From assembly GCF_900215375.1 (NCBI RefSeq), contig NZ_OBEF01000006.1, positions 124,001 to 188,000 on the forward strand: a stretch of DNA of 64,000 bases, in the 5' to 3' direction. Made by a program: the position numbers and the translations under genes. Origin of the DNA: Enterobacter sp. CC120223-11 (GTDB lineage: Bacteria > Pseudomonadota > Gammaproteobacteria > Enterobacterales > Enterobacteriaceae). The notes under the pieces are model-generated. The model did not search any database, was not told the DNA's origin, and worked only from the letters and a program-made list of their open reading frames with translations. Numbering within the stretch: position 1 is the first letter of the stretch; each line of letters starts with the position of its first letter. Positions 47,997-57,712 of this stretch are shown piece by piece.

Positions 47997-50135
47997 ATGA
48001 CACCGCATGTGATGAAACGAGACGGCTGTAAAGCGCCTTTCAACTCAGCACGCATCCAGGAAGCTATCCTGCGTGCGGCCAAAGCAGCGGGAGTCGATGA
48101 CGCAGACTATTGCGCCACCGTCGCAGAAATCGTCAGCCAGCAGATGCAGGGCCGCGACCAGGTTGATATCAATGAGATCCAGACGGCGGTGGAAAACCAG
48201 CTGATGTCTGGCCCACACAAGCAGCTGGCGCGTGCCTATATTGAGTACCGCCACGACCGTGACGTAAAGCGCGAGAAGCGCGGCCGCCTGAATCAGGAAA
48301 TTCGCGGCCTGGTTGAGCAGACCAACTCTGCCCTGCTCAACGAGAACGCCAACAAAGACAGTAAAGTGATCCCAACCCAGCGCGACCTGCTGGCGGGCAT
48401 CGTCGCCAAACACTATGCGCGCCAGCATCTACTGCCGTACGACGTAGTGCAGGCGCATGAGCGTGGCGAAATCCATTACCACGACCTCGACTATTCGCCG
48501 TTCTTCCCGATGTTCAACTGCATGCTGATTGACCTGAAGGGCATGCTGACCAAGGGCTTCAAGATGGGCAACGCGGAAATTGCGCCGCCAAAATCCATCT
48601 CGACCGCCACGGCGGTCACCGCGCAGATCATTGCCCAGGTAGCCAGCCACATCTACGGCGGTACCACCATCAATCGCATCGATGAAGTGCTGGCCCCGTT
48701 TGTCACCCTGAGCTTCGAGAAGCACCGCAAAATCGCCGAAGAGTGGCAGATCCCGGATGCGGAAGGCTACGCCCATTCGCGCACCGAGAAAGAGTGTTAC
48801 GACGCGTTCCAGTCGCTGGAATATGAGGTCAACACCCTGCACACCGCCAACGGTCAGACGCCGTTCGTCACCTTCGGGTTCGGCCTTGGCACAAGCTGGG
48901 AATCGCGAATGATTCAGCAGTCCATCCTGCGCAACCGCATTGCTGGCCTCGGTAAAAACCGCAAAACCGCCGTGTTCCCGAAACTGGTCTTTGCGATTCG
49001 CGACGGCCTGAACCACAAGTTCGGCGATGCCAACTACGACATCAAACAGTTGGCGCTGGAGTGCGCGAGCAAGCGCATGTACCCGGACATTCTGAACTAT
49101 GACCAGGTGGTGAAAGTCACCGGTTCGTTCAAAACGCCGATGGGCTGTCGCAGCTTCCTGGGCGTCTGGGAAAACGAAAACGGTGAAGAAGTTCACGATG
49201 GCCGCAACAACATCGGCGTAATCAGCCTCAACCTGCCGCGCATTGCGCTGGAAGCCAAAGGTGACGAAGCCGCCTTCTGGACGTTGCTGGATGAACGCTT
49301 GCAGCTGGCGCGTAAAGCGCTGATGACCCGCATCGCCCGCCTGGAAGGCGTGAAGGCGCGCGTGGCACCGATTCTGTATATGGAAGGCGCGTGCGGCGTG
49401 CGTCTGAAGGCTGACGATGACGTTTCCGAAATCTTCAAAAACGGTCGCGCGTCCATTTCCCTGGGCTACATCGGCATTCACGAGACCATTAACGCGCTGG
49501 CGGGTGAAACACACATGTACGACAGCGAAGCGCTGCGTGCCAAAGGTGTTGCCATCGTGCAGCGCCTGCGTGATGCGGTCGATCAGTGGAAAGAAGAAAC
49601 CGGCTACGGCTTTAGCCTCTACAGCACGCCGAGCGAAAACCTGTGCGACCGCTTCTGCCGTCTCGACACCGCGGAGTTCGGCCTGGTCAACGGCGTCACC
49701 GACAAAGGCTACTACACCAACAGCTTCCACCTCGACGTGGAGAAGAAGGTGAACCCGTACGACAAGATCGACTTCGAAGCGGCCTACCCGCCAATCGCCA
49801 ACGGCGGCTTCATCTGCTACGGCGAGTACCCGAACATTCAGCACAACCTGAAGGCGCTGGAAGACGTGTGGGATTACAGCTATCAGCACGTGCCGTACTA
49901 CGGCACCAACACGCCAATCGACGAGTGCTACGAGTGCGGCTTTACCGGTGAATTCGAGTGCACCAGCAAAGGCTTCACCTGCCCGAAATGTGGCAACCAC
50001 GACGCCGCCCGCGTCTCGGTCACCCGTCGCGTGTGCGGCTACTTAGGCAGCCCGGACGCCCGTCCGTTTAACGCCGGGAAGCAGGAAGAAGTGAAGCGCC
50101 GCGTGAAGCATCTGGGGAACGGGCAGATCGGTTAA
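47997..50135 (+). CDS. nrdD: Anaerobic ribonucleoside-triphosphate reductase
   Basis: A 712-residue class III reductase that makes dNTPs without oxygen. An N-terminal ATP-cone (about 1-95) senses dATP/ATP, the active-site Cys is in PMFNCMLIDLKG, a zinc site is formed by CYEC and CPKC near the C-terminus, and the glycyl-radical loop is RRVCGYLGSPDARPFN. The ATG at 47997 has GGAGT five bases upstream; a GTG two codons earlier is possible. nrdG, encoding the activase, follows after 227 bp. Confidence 0.98.
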   Translation: MTPHVMKRDGCKAPFNSARIQEAILRAAKAAGVDDADYCATVAEIVSQQMQGRDQVDINEIQTAVENQLMSGPHKQLARAYIEYRHDRDVKREKRGRLNQEIRGLVEQTNSALLNENANKDSKVIPTQRDLLAGIVAKHYARQHLLPYDVVQAHERGEIHYHDLDYSPFFPMFNCMLIDLKGMLTKGFKMGNAEIAPPKSISTATAVTAQIIAQVASHIYGGTTINRIDEVLAPFVTLSFEKHRKIAEEWQIPDAEGYAHSRTEKECYDAFQSLEYEVNTLHTANGQTPFVTFGFGLGTSWESRMIQQSILRNRIAGLGKNRKTAVFPKLVFAIRDGLNHKFGDANYDIKQLALECASKRMYPDILNYDQVVKVTGSFKTPMGCRSFLGVWENENGEEVHDGRNNIGVISLNLPRIALEAKGDEAAFWTLLDERLQLARKALMTRIARLEGVKARVAPILYMEGACGVRLKADDDVSEIFKNGRASISLGYIGIHETINALAGETHMYDSEALRAKGVAIVQRLRDAVDQWKEETGYGFSLYSTPSENLCDRFCRLDTAEFGLVNGVTDKGYYTNSFHLDVEKKVNPYDKIDFEAAYPPIANGGFICYGEYPNIQHNLKALEDVWDYSYQHVPYYGTNTPIDECYECGFTGEFECTSKGFTCPKCGNHDAARVSVTRRVCGYLGSPDARPFNAGKQEEVKRRVKHLGNGQIG

Positions 50136-50152
50136 GGTTTCAGTCCGATTTC

Positions 50153-50187
50153 CCCCTCACCCTAACCCTCTCCCTCAGGGAGAGGGG
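50153..50187. repeat. CCCTCACCC/CCCTCTCCC repeat, copy 3
   Basis: CCCCTCACCCTAACCCTCTC followed by CTCAGGGAGAGGGG forms an inverted repeat between nrdD and nrdG. The rest of the 227-bp gap has no gene; its 3' half is a purine-rich sequence running into the nrdG SD region. Confidence 0.65.
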
Positions 50188-50362
50188 ACCGACCGAGCCA
50201 ACCATTAAGAGACTCTCCGGCCTCTTTTCCCTGCTTTTTCTGCAAAGCAATTGGCGTCAGAGCAAGGCGGCAAACGAAAGAATCCCAGGGAGCTTACTTG
50301 AGTAAGTGACCTGGGTGAGAGAGAGCAGCCAACGCCGCTATGGCGTCAATTGGAAAGCAGAA

Positions 50363-50827
50363 ATGAATTTTCACCAGTACTACCCTGTCGACATCGTCAA
50401 CGGCCCCGGCACTCGCTGCACCCTGTTTGTTTCCGGCTGCGTCCACGAGTGCCCCGGCTGCTACAACAAAAGCACCTGGCGGCTGAACTCCGGCATGCCG
50501 TTCACGCAGGAGATGGAAGATCGCATCATTGCCGATCTCAAGGACACGCGTGTGAAGCGCCAGGGGATTTCACTCTCCGGCGGCGACCCGCTGCATCCGC
50601 AGAACGTGCCTCACATCCTGAATTTGGTGAAGCGCATTCACGCCGAATGTCCGGGGAAAGATATCTGGGTATGGACAGGGTATAAGCTTGCCGAACTGAA
50701 TGCTGACCAGATGGCCGTGGTGGATCTGATTAACGTGCTGGTTGATGGGAAGTTCGTGCAGGACCTGAAAGACCCGGCACTTATCTGGCGCGGCAGCAGC
50801 AATCAGGTAGTTCACCACCTGCGCTGA
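50363..50827 (+). CDS. nrdG: Anaerobic ribonucleotide reductase activase
   Basis: A 154-residue radical-SAM protein generating the glycyl radical on NrdD. The 4Fe-4S cluster cysteines are C26, C30 and C33 (SGCVHECPGCYN), and the SAM-binding SLSGGDPLHPQN follows. The start MNFHQYYPVDIVNGPG gives the E. coli length. A strong terminator follows. Confidence 0.97.
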   Translation: MNFHQYYPVDIVNGPGTRCTLFVSGCVHECPGCYNKSTWRLNSGMPFTQEMEDRIIADLKDTRVKRQGISLSGGDPLHPQNVPHILNLVKRIHAECPGKDIWVWTGYKLAELNADQMAVVDLINVLVDGKFVQDLKDPALIWRGSSNQVVHHLR

Positions 50828-50856
50828 TTGTTCTTAGATGTGAGCTTTAATAAAAT

Positions 50857-50884
50857 AAAAAAACGCCCATGGGCGTTTTTTTAT
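50857..50884. terminator. nrdG terminator
   Basis: AAAAACGCCC-AT-GGGCGTTTTT, a symmetric hairpin with A/T tails on both sides, can terminate in both directions. Confidence 0.9.
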
Positions 50885-50980
50885 TTATCAACAGCAATCA
50901 GGACACTCTGCTATTTTTCAGATTCGCCTTAGCGATTCACCTGAATGTATTACGCCTGATGCGGTTTTTTATTTACGCTT

Positions 50981-51178
50981 TTATTTACGGTACTGCATCG
51001 GGGCGTAGCCCGACTGAATAAACGTAAAGACATTATCAAACGGCGTCATTGCCGATTTACAGAAAATGCATTTCGCGCCATGGGGATTGCTTTCCGTCAC
51101 ATCAAAAGAAGATGTGCGGTACTGCGAGCCGTGACAGCATGGGCAGCGAAAATGGATAGATTGAGTCGTATTTTTCAT
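50981..51178 (-). CDS. ymcF: YmcF-like small zinc-ribbon cold-shock protein
   Basis: A 65-residue protein, MKNTTQSIHFRCPCCHGSQY at the start. Cys pairs at C12/C15 and C37/C40 (CIFC) make a zinc ribbon. The CPCCHGSQYRTSSFDVT and NPHGAKCIFCK segments match the E. coli cold-shock small protein YmcF as I remember it. AAAGG lies upstream of the ATG at 51178. Function unknown. E. coli ymcF is near cspH/cspG, so its place beside nrdG is different. Confidence 0.75.
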   Translation of the reverse strand: MKNTTQSIHFRCPCCHGSQYRTSSFDVTESNPHGAKCIFCKSAMTPFDNVFTFIQSGYAPMQYRK

Positions 51179-51463
51179 ATCAATAACCTTTATAATTTTT
51201 TTTGGGTAAGTGGCCTGAAACAAAATTTGACGAGGTAGAAAAGAAAAACCACAGGGAGATATCGGGAGATACTACAGAGATGGGTATTGCTTTATGGATT
51301 ACTTCAGTAAATTTTCACGTTCAAACCGAATCGTTATTAACTCATGAAAATTGTTTTCCGGCAAGCCCCGTTATAAAAAGAATTGTAAATAACAGGATTA
51401 CGCTTTGTCATTGACGATAAGCAGTAAGCATTTCTGATACTTACTGCTCAGCGCAAAGCGTCA

Positions 51464-53374
51464 TTAGAACCGGCTCACGCACTCCATCGCCACGGTTTTA
51501 AACTCGCGGAAATTCTTGCAGCTACAAAGCCTCGCCATTGCCCGCTCGCGCAGGAAAGTGACAAAAATATCGTAGATCGCCATCGCCTCTTCGTACTCGC
51601 TTTTGCTGATCGCCAGCAGGAAAATCACGTGGGCTGTTTCATCGCCCCAGGTAATGCCCTGCGGGGCGAGCACGGTGTAGACCACGGTTTTCTTCGCCAG
51701 CAGCCCTAAGGCGTGCGGCAGCGCGATACCGTCGCCAAGCATGGTGCTGACAATCGCCTCACGCTCCACCACCGAGCCGACAAACTCACTGTCGACAAAG
51801 CCTTCATCGCTGAGCTGTTTACAGAGCTCGGCGAACAGCGTCTGCTGATCGATGGGTTCGTTGATGATGCGGAAGTGACGGGCGTCGAAAAACTTCTCCA
51901 GCATCCACGGGCGGGTTCTGTCCACCAGCACCAGCTTGCCAATTTGCTCCAGCTGATACTCCGTCGGGAACGGCGACATCACCACCACCGGCTTGTCTTT
52001 CTCGGTGATGCGCACCGTTGAAACGACAAAATCTTCCCCGATCGCTTCACGCTGCTCGTAGTCGCGCTGGGTGATGGTTTCGGTCATTTCCAGCTGCGGA
52101 TATTTACGCTGCAGCACTGCCTCAATCATGCGCACCATCGCATTGCCCGCATCGCAGACCAGCAGCACTCGCGGCTGACGCTGGTAGCCGATATTGTAAT
52201 GCCGCTCGAGGCCCACGCCGATATGCAGCACCAGGAAACCAATCTCGTTTTCGCTGATGGTCCAGGGCGTGTATTTGCTCCAGCCGGAGACCGCCGCCAG
52301 GGTCATATCCCAGGCCATCGGATAGTGCTGTTTGATGTTATCGAGCAGCGGGTTGGGGATCATTATCTGGTAGCGCACGCGGGTGATCATAGTCTTGATG
52401 TGCGTCAGCAGGTCCGCGTGCAGCTGCTCATCGCTGAGCAGGTTGTAATTATAGTGGCTGTTAATGTACTGGAGGATGTAGTTCACCAGCGCTTCGTCAT
52501 CGTCGGCGTTGATTTGGCTCGGCGCTATGTCCTGCACCTGACGCGCGGCAATGTGCACCCGCAGCCAGTTCTCTTCCGAAGCCGCCAGGGTTTTGCCTGC
52601 CAGTTTCTGAATGGCCGCCGCGAGGTCGCGTGCAGCGTGGCGCACGTTGTCTTCCACATCATCGGCGGTAAATTCCGGCAGCGGATACCCTTCGCTGATA
52701 CGACGCACCGCCACTGCGCAATAGAGACGTACAAACAGTTCACCTTCATCCGTCAGGCGGATGTGCCAGCGGCTAAAGACCTCCTGTAGCACCGTCGCGA
52801 GCTGCTCCGGCACGCCCGCGTTAAGGGCTTCCTGTGTCAACAGCGGGTTGGAACTGTCCTGCTGAGCCAGCTGCCAGAGCAGGTCGGTGAGGCAGGCGCG
52901 GATCGTCATTTCGCTGCCAAACAGCTTCACGCCATGGCGCGGGCGGGTTTCCAGCGTCAGCTGATAGCGCGCCAGCCATTCACGCACTTCGGCCATATCG
53001 CCCTGCAGCGTGGCCCGGCTGACAAACCATTCGTCAGCCAAATCTTCAAGCTTGAGCGAAAAGGCCGACGTCAGAAAACGGACCATCAGGTAGTGAACGC
53101 GTTCGGGGCCGGTGCGTGGAATGCGTAACGTACGCGGTCGGGTATCCTGCAACAACTGGAACAGCGTGGGATCATCAACACGCAGCTGGTAGCCGTTTCC
53201 CCGGCTGAGCACAAACTGCGCCCCGTGCTGAACCAGTAAGGCATTGAGTGCGGTAATGTCTGCCCGAACGGTTCGCGTGGAAACAGAAAGCCGCCGGGCA
53301 AGCTCGTCCTGTGGCAGCGTTTCGTTTTGCAGCATGTCAAACAGCTGCGCTAAGCGGTGGTTCGGGAATCGCAC
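51464..53374 (-). CDS. BglG/LicR-type PRD regulator with EIIB-like and EIIA domains
   Basis: A 636-residue multidomain regulator: HTH_11 at about 5-60 (QDELARRLSVSTRTVRADI), a second HTH near 90-150, two PRD domains (about 180-400), an EIIB-like domain (VLLVCDAGNAM) and a C-terminal EIIA_2 domain with the phospho-His in IALPHALG. Such MtlR/LicR-type activators are switched by PTS phosphorylation. The start is GTG (GAGGA seven bases before). It is the last gene on the strand after the lactonase and is the likely regulator of the 53.4-60.2 kb cluster; its EIIA domain might even supply phosphate to a partner. Confidence 0.9.
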   Translation of the reverse strand: MRFPNHRLAQLFDMLQNETLPQDELARRLSVSTRTVRADITALNALLVQHGAQFVLSRGNGYQLRVDDPTLFQLLQDTRPRTLRIPRTGPERVHYLMVRFLTSAFSLKLEDLADEWFVSRATLQGDMAEVREWLARYQLTLETRPRHGVKLFGSEMTIRACLTDLLWQLAQQDSSNPLLTQEALNAGVPEQLATVLQEVFSRWHIRLTDEGELFVRLYCAVAVRRISEGYPLPEFTADDVEDNVRHAARDLAAAIQKLAGKTLAASEENWLRVHIAARQVQDIAPSQINADDDEALVNYILQYINSHYNYNLLSDEQLHADLLTHIKTMITRVRYQIMIPNPLLDNIKQHYPMAWDMTLAAVSGWSKYTPWTISENEIGFLVLHIGVGLERHYNIGYQRQPRVLLVCDAGNAMVRMIEAVLQRKYPQLEMTETITQRDYEQREAIGEDFVVSTVRITEKDKPVVVMSPFPTEYQLEQIGKLVLVDRTRPWMLEKFFDARHFRIINEPIDQQTLFAELCKQLSDEGFVDSEFVGSVVEREAIVSTMLGDGIALPHALGLLAKKTVVYTVLAPQGITWGDETAHVIFLLAISKSEYEEAMAIYDIFVTFLRERAMARLCSCKNFREFKTVAMECVSRF

Positions 53375-53425
53375 TCCGGTGTCCTCATGTTCAGAACGGA
53401 CGCAGAGCGCCCGCTGTGTTTCTTA

Positions 53426-54574
53426 TTATTTTGGCGATATCACCATCTGCGACGGGCTGCCGATAGCAGTATAACCCGGCTCAAAGGTCAGCTTGCCGCT
53501 GTGCGCTGCCACCTTAAAGCGGGTGATGTTGTCGCTGCGCTGGTTCATCACATACAGCCATTGCCCATTAGGGTCGAGCGTCACCGTGCGCGGATAATCA
53601 CCACGGGTCCAGACATCATCCTGATGAATGAGATCGCCGTCGGCAGATACCGTAAAGTGTGCCACGCTGTTATGCAAACGATTGGCGACATATAGCTGTT
53701 TTCCGTCCTGGCTAAGCGCCAGCCCGGCGGCAAAACTGGTGCCTTTGTACTCTTTTGGCAGCGCAGATACGGTTTTCCCTTCCGTCAGCAGGCCTGTGGC
53801 CTGGTCGAGGTGATAATGGGTCAGCGTTGAGGCTTCCTCATTAATTAACCATAGCCCATCGCCTTTCGGCGTGAAGACGAAGTGACGAGGTCCCGCGCCT
53901 TTTGAAGAAGCATTGATAAACGGCGGCGCGTTCGGCGTCAGCTTGCCGGTCGCATCATCCAGCTGATACTGATAGATCCGATCTAAGCCCAGGTCAGTGG
54001 AGAAGACGAATTTTCCCTGTTGGTCGGCGGCGATCATATGCGCATGTGGCCCGTTATGATCGCTGATAGCAAAGCTTCCCTCTGCTGCCGCCTCCGGTTT
54101 GCCTGCACCCGCCGGGCCTTCATCCTGATGGGTGTCTGAGGCTTCGCTCAGGCTGCCATCTTCTTTCACCGGCAATACCGCAATCGTCCCGCTGACGTAG
54201 TTCGCCACCAGCAGATGACGCCCGTTCGGCGTCAGCGACAGATAAACTGGGCCCGCACCGCCGGAGGAAACCTGATTCAGCTCTGTCAGCGAGCCATCGG
54301 CACCAACTTTCAGCGCCTGCACCACGCCCTTTTCCGCTTCGCTGGCGACATACAGCGTTTTGCCATCGTGCGACACCGTCAGCTGCGCGGCATTGGGCAG
54401 CGAGCTGACCAGCGTTTTATCGTGTAAATCGCCGGTTTTCGGGTCGATAGTGAAGCGATAAAGCCCTTCCCCGTTCGGGTTGTAGGTGCCGACCCAGGCG
54501 TACTGAGTCTGTGCGTGAGCGGCGGTAGCAAGCAGAGAGAATGAAGCGACAAGCAGGTGACGTGCAGACAGCAT
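53426..54574 (-). CDS. Periplasmic beta-propeller lactonase
   Basis: A 382-residue exported protein (signal peptide about 1-21, ending AAHA). The rest is a seven-bladed propeller of the lactonase (YbhE/CMLE) family with repeated blades such as LSLTPNGRHLLVANYVSGT and DPNGQWLYVMNQRSDN. Cytoplasmic YbhE is 6-phosphogluconolactonase; the signal peptide here places this enzyme in the periplasm, so it may open a sugar lactone before uptake. AAGGAG precedes the ATG. It is separated from the dga-like genes by a repeat element. Confidence 0.85.
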   Translation of the reverse strand: MLSARHLLVASFSLLATAAHAQTQYAWVGTYNPNGEGLYRFTIDPKTGDLHDKTLVSSLPNAAQLTVSHDGKTLYVASEAEKGVVQALKVGADGSLTELNQVSSGGAGPVYLSLTPNGRHLLVANYVSGTIAVLPVKEDGSLSEASDTHQDEGPAGAGKPEAAAEGSFAISDHNGPHAHMIAADQQGKFVFSTDLGLDRIYQYQLDDATGKLTPNAPPFINASSKGAGPRHFVFTPKGDGLWLINEEASTLTHYHLDQATGLLTEGKTVSALPKEYKGTSFAAGLALSQDGKQLYVANRLHNSVAHFTVSADGDLIHQDDVWTRGDYPRTVTLDPNGQWLYVMNQRSDNITRFKVAAHSGKLTFEPGYTAIGSPSQMVISPK

Positions 54575-54603
54575 GATGACTCCTTGACGGTGATGAAGAT
54601 ATT

Positions 54604-54716
54604 CCCCTCACCCTAACCCTCTCCCCAAAGGGGCGAGGGGACCGGACAGAGCCTGTATTAGCTGAGGAGAGTATCGGATGTATTCACCCTCTCCCCTGAG
54701 GGGAGAGGGGCAGCAG
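54604..54716. repeat. CCCTCACCC/CCCTCTCCC repeat, copy 4
   Basis: CCCCTCACCCTAACCCTCTC with a GGGGCGAGGGG complement, and a second CCCTCTCCCC/GGGGAGAGGGG inverted pair 80 bp away. Same family as the copies at 14.5, 27.9 and 50.2 kb. Confidence 0.7.
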
Positions 54717-54721
54717 GAAAA

Positions 54722-55462
54722 TCACCCCACCAGTTTTTTGGTCATCTCCAGCAGCGTGCGCACGTCTTCAGGACGCGTGTTGCCACTTTCTTTGTCGATG
54801 ATTGAGCTGTAGATGTGTGGGATAACCTTCTTCACGCCTGCATCGAGGGCGATCTTCAGAATTTCGCTGTAGTTTTCCAGATCGATTCCGCCGGTTGGCT
54901 CCAGCCAGAAATCATGACGGGCGCAGGCTTCAGCCACGACCTGATATTCGTCGCGGCTTTTCAGGCCGCCCATCGGGAAGTATTTGACTGAACTACAGCC
55001 CATGTCTTTCAGCAGAGCGATAGCCGTATCAACCGGCACGATGCCGTCTTTTTCCAGGCTGCTCAGCGGGCCGGTGGAGATTTTGACCATGCCAGGCGTG
55101 CCGGTCGGTGAAACCAGACCGTTCACTACAGTCTCTTTCTGCCCGAGCAGCGCACGGCTGGTTGCCACGCCGGTGAACACCTGATTTACGTGCTGCGGCT
55201 GCACTTCACGGGAAATCAGGCTCACCATTTCGGACTGATTTGGGTCACCTGCGCCAAGACCAACGGAGAGCGCATTATCGATAAGCTTCGCGTATTCGCG
55301 CATATCGGCAACCGCGCTCGGTACGTCCGGGTAATTTTTGGAGAGCACGCCCACCAGCACATGACCTTCCGCCGCTTCGTACACGTCGCTGGCGTTAGCT
55401 TTAGAACCTGCCAGTACGTTCAGGCAGACACGGTCACGGTAAAAATTAGGGGTCAGTTTCAT
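54722..55462 (-). CDS. KDGP-type aldolase, DgaF family
   Basis: A 246-residue class I aldolase-like protein of the DgaF (DUF1341) family. Salmonella DgaF cleaves 2-keto-3-deoxy-6-phosphogluconate made from D-glucosaminate. The likely Schiff-base Lys is in CSSVKYFPMGG, followed by LEPTGGIDLENY. It overlaps the dgaE-like gene by 4 nt (ATGA). Together the two enzymes turn an amino-sugar-acid phosphate into pyruvate plus an aldose phosphate. The substrate in this organism may differ. Confidence 0.85.
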   Translation of the reverse strand: MKLTPNFYRDRVCLNVLAGSKANASDVYEAAEGHVLVGVLSKNYPDVPSAVADMREYAKLIDNALSVGLGAGDPNQSEMVSLISREVQPQHVNQVFTGVATSRALLGQKETVVNGLVSPTGTPGMVKISTGPLSSLEKDGIVPVDTAIALLKDMGCSSVKYFPMGGLKSRDEYQVVAEACARHDFWLEPTGGIDLENYSEILKIALDAGVKKVIPHIYSSIIDKESGNTRPEDVRTLLEMTKKLVG

Positions 55463-56577
55463 GCGTTGCTCTCCTTGTTCAGCACTTCCGCGATACGGCG
55501 TGCCACAATCTCCAACTGCTGCGCGTTCACGCTGCGAACGTCAGCTTCGATAATGCCTTCGTTGGCCTTGTAGCCGCGGAAGTAGATGGCGTATTCGCCT
55601 TTTTTCAGCTCGGACACGAGGTCGCCGGTGGCGATTTTAGTGACGGCTTCGTCGAACTTAATTTCGGTACGCGCGATATCACGCCCCGCCGCATCCCATA
55701 CCACACGGGAGGTTACGCCGTTCAGGGCGTTCAGCGCGTTGATGAATGGCGTCATTTTTTCCACCATCTGCGCGCCGCTCTCTTTCTCTGCGGTCAGGTA
55801 ATGTTCGATGGCGCAGGTCAGGCCCAGAATGCCTTCTTTGCCGACTTTCATCGCACGGCCAATGCCCGCAGTCTGACGTTTTACCCACTCAACATACTGA
55901 GTTTTGCCGATAACGAGGCCGCTGGTTGGCCCTTCAATCGCCTTCGCGCCGCTGTAGATAACCAGGTCTGCACCAGAGCGGTAGTAACACTGCAAATCTT
56001 CTTCAGCAGCAGCATCCACAATCAGCGGCAGGTTGTGCTTGCGGGCCACAACGACCGCCTGCTCTACGCTAAGCATGCTTTTCTGCACGCAGTGGTGAGA
56101 TTTGATGTAAAGAATTGCTGCGGTGCGAGGCGTAATTGCCGCTGCCAGCTGATCGGCGGAACACTCGTTGGCGTAGCCCGCTTCCACCATTTTTCCGCCG
56201 CCGAGGGCGATCATGGTGCTTACCGGCGCGCCGAAGTTCACGTTGTGGCCGCGCGGCAGCACGATTTCGTTATTCTCGATCGGCGTGACGTGCAGATTTT
56301 CCAGTAACCAGTCGCTGTCTTTGACCAGCACGCCCGCTACGGATTGGGCAATGCCCGCAGAGGCGCAGGAAACGACCGTCGCGCCTTCCACGTCCAGCAG
56401 TTTCGCGATGTACTCGCCGGTTTTGTTCACCAGGTCTTTCATTTCGAAGTAGTGATTCATGCCGGTCAGCACGGCCTCCACCACTTCCGGGCGCGGGGTT
56501 GACACGCCGAGCGCCGTCATGCGGCCAGAGGCGTTAATCACTTGTTTAAGCTGGTATTTCTCATAAATCGAAGGCAT
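55459..56577 (-). CDS. PLP-dependent ammonia-lyase, DgaE/SelA-like
   Basis: A 372-residue fold-type I PLP enzyme of the SelA-like DgaE family. The PLP Lys is probably in VIYSGAKAIEGPTSG, with the phosphate-binding CASAGIAQSVA and the LIVDAAAEED (Asp) region also visible. Salmonella DgaE removes ammonia from D-glucosaminate-6-phosphate to give a 2-keto-3-deoxy acid. I chose ATG 56577 (GGGAG upstream) over a GTG at 56586. It overlaps the amidohydrolase gene by 17 nt. Confidence 0.87.
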   Translation of the reverse strand: MPSIYEKYQLKQVINASGRMTALGVSTPRPEVVEAVLTGMNHYFEMKDLVNKTGEYIAKLLDVEGATVVSCASAGIAQSVAGVLVKDSDWLLENLHVTPIENNEIVLPRGHNVNFGAPVSTMIALGGGKMVEAGYANECSADQLAAAITPRTAAILYIKSHHCVQKSMLSVEQAVVVARKHNLPLIVDAAAEEDLQCYYRSGADLVIYSGAKAIEGPTSGLVIGKTQYVEWVKRQTAGIGRAMKVGKEGILGLTCAIEHYLTAEKESGAQMVEKMTPFINALNALNGVTSRVVWDAAGRDIARTEIKFDEAVTKIATGDLVSELKKGEYAIYFRGYKANEGIIEADVRSVNAQQLEIVARRIAEVLNKESNA

Positions 56578-57694
56578 GTTCTGCACTCCCTTGTTCGGTC
56601 ATATAGCCCTTGCCTGCGCGGATGGCGGCGAGCGGCACCAGATCCTGGTCCACGTCGAGGGCGTTGTTTTCGGCATCCACCAGCGTTACCGGCTGGCGTT
56701 TCAGGGTGAAAATGGTCAGGTCGGCGTCGAAGCCGACGGCAAGCTGGCCTTTATGCTTGAGGCGAATCGCCTCGGCGGCGTTGCCGGTCACGCAGTTGAT
56801 GACCTGTGGCAGCGACATACCGATAGCGAGGAATTTCGCCATCACGCGCGCCAGCGAATGCACCGGGCCGCTGATGCGGTTGCGGCAGTAAATATCGGAG
56901 CTAATGGTGTGCGGCAGAATGCCCATCGCAATCGCCTGCTTCGCTACGTCGAAACTGAAACTCGCAGTGCCGTGGCCCACGTCCAGTTTGATGCCGCGCT
57001 TCAGCGCACCGGACACCGAAGCACGCAGTTCACCAGAAGGCGTCAGAATGCGGTTCGGCTTGCCGTTATAACAGTGGGTGATAATGTCGCCGGAGGTCAG
57101 CAGCTCGGTAATCTCATCGAGATTCGGCGGGTTGTTGCCGATGTGCACCATCAGCGGTAAATCGCCGTTGGCCTTCTGGATCTCTTTGGCTTTTTCCAGC
57201 GGCGTGATGCCGTTTTCCCCCACTACGCTGCTGCTCATGCGCGCCTTCAGGCCGACGATAAAGTCCGGGTGGCGCTTGATGGCAGAAGCCGCGGCTTCTG
57301 CATCAATGTTGGCCATGTTCGCCAGTTCGTTCTGCGCAATCAGCCCGACGCGGGAGATGTTCAGCAGGGCGTAGACATCGGTTCCGCACTTGCGGGTGAT
57401 GTCATAAAACGTATCGACGTCATCAGCGCCTGTGCTGCCTGCATCAATCACCGTCGTCACGCCGGTTGCGACGCCCACGCTGTCCGGTTCATCGTTGTAA
57501 ATCGGTGATTTCGGGTAGCAGTGAACGTGCAAATCGATCCAGCCGGCGCTGACGTAGTGCTCTCCGTTCAGAGAGACGACTTTCGTCGCCTCGCCGTTAA
57601 GGTCGCCCAGGGCTGCAATTTTGCCGTCTTTAATGGCGATATCCGTTACCGTATCGTCAACCAGGCGTGCGCCCTTAAGCAGTAAATCAAACAT
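56561..57694 (-). CDS. Amidohydrolase/deacetylase metallohydrolase
   Basis: A 377-residue amidohydrolase-superfamily enzyme (dihydroorotase-like group, cf. Enterococcus EF0837). Metal ligands are visible as HVHCYP, the probable carboxylated Lys in VGLKARMS, MVHIGNN, THCYNG and SSDIYC. In this setting it may remove an acyl group from an N-acylated sugar acid before DgaE acts. AAGGAG lies before the ATG. Its start is 18 bp after the DUF4310 stop. Confidence 0.87.
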   Translation of the reverse strand: MFDLLLKGARLVDDTVTDIAIKDGKIAALGDLNGEATKVVSLNGEHYVSAGWIDLHVHCYPKSPIYNDEPDSVGVATGVTTVIDAGSTGADDVDTFYDITRKCGTDVYALLNISRVGLIAQNELANMANIDAEAAASAIKRHPDFIVGLKARMSSSVVGENGITPLEKAKEIQKANGDLPLMVHIGNNPPNLDEITELLTSGDIITHCYNGKPNRILTPSGELRASVSGALKRGIKLDVGHGTASFSFDVAKQAIAMGILPHTISSDIYCRNRISGPVHSLARVMAKFLAIGMSLPQVINCVTGNAAEAIRLKHKGQLAVGFDADLTIFTLKRQPVTLVDAENNALDVDQDLVPLAAIRAGKGYMTEQGSAEHAFDL

Positions 57695-57712
57695 CGCTTT
57701 CTCCTTGCAGAC

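Noticed and set aside
48429..50000. 523-codon open frame antisense to nrdD
   Set aside because: Same codon-bias artefact; nrdD is unambiguous.
51202..51414. 70-codon frame upstream of the ymcF-like gene
   Set aside because: No SD and no recognisable features; the surrounding 285 bp look like a regulatory spacer.
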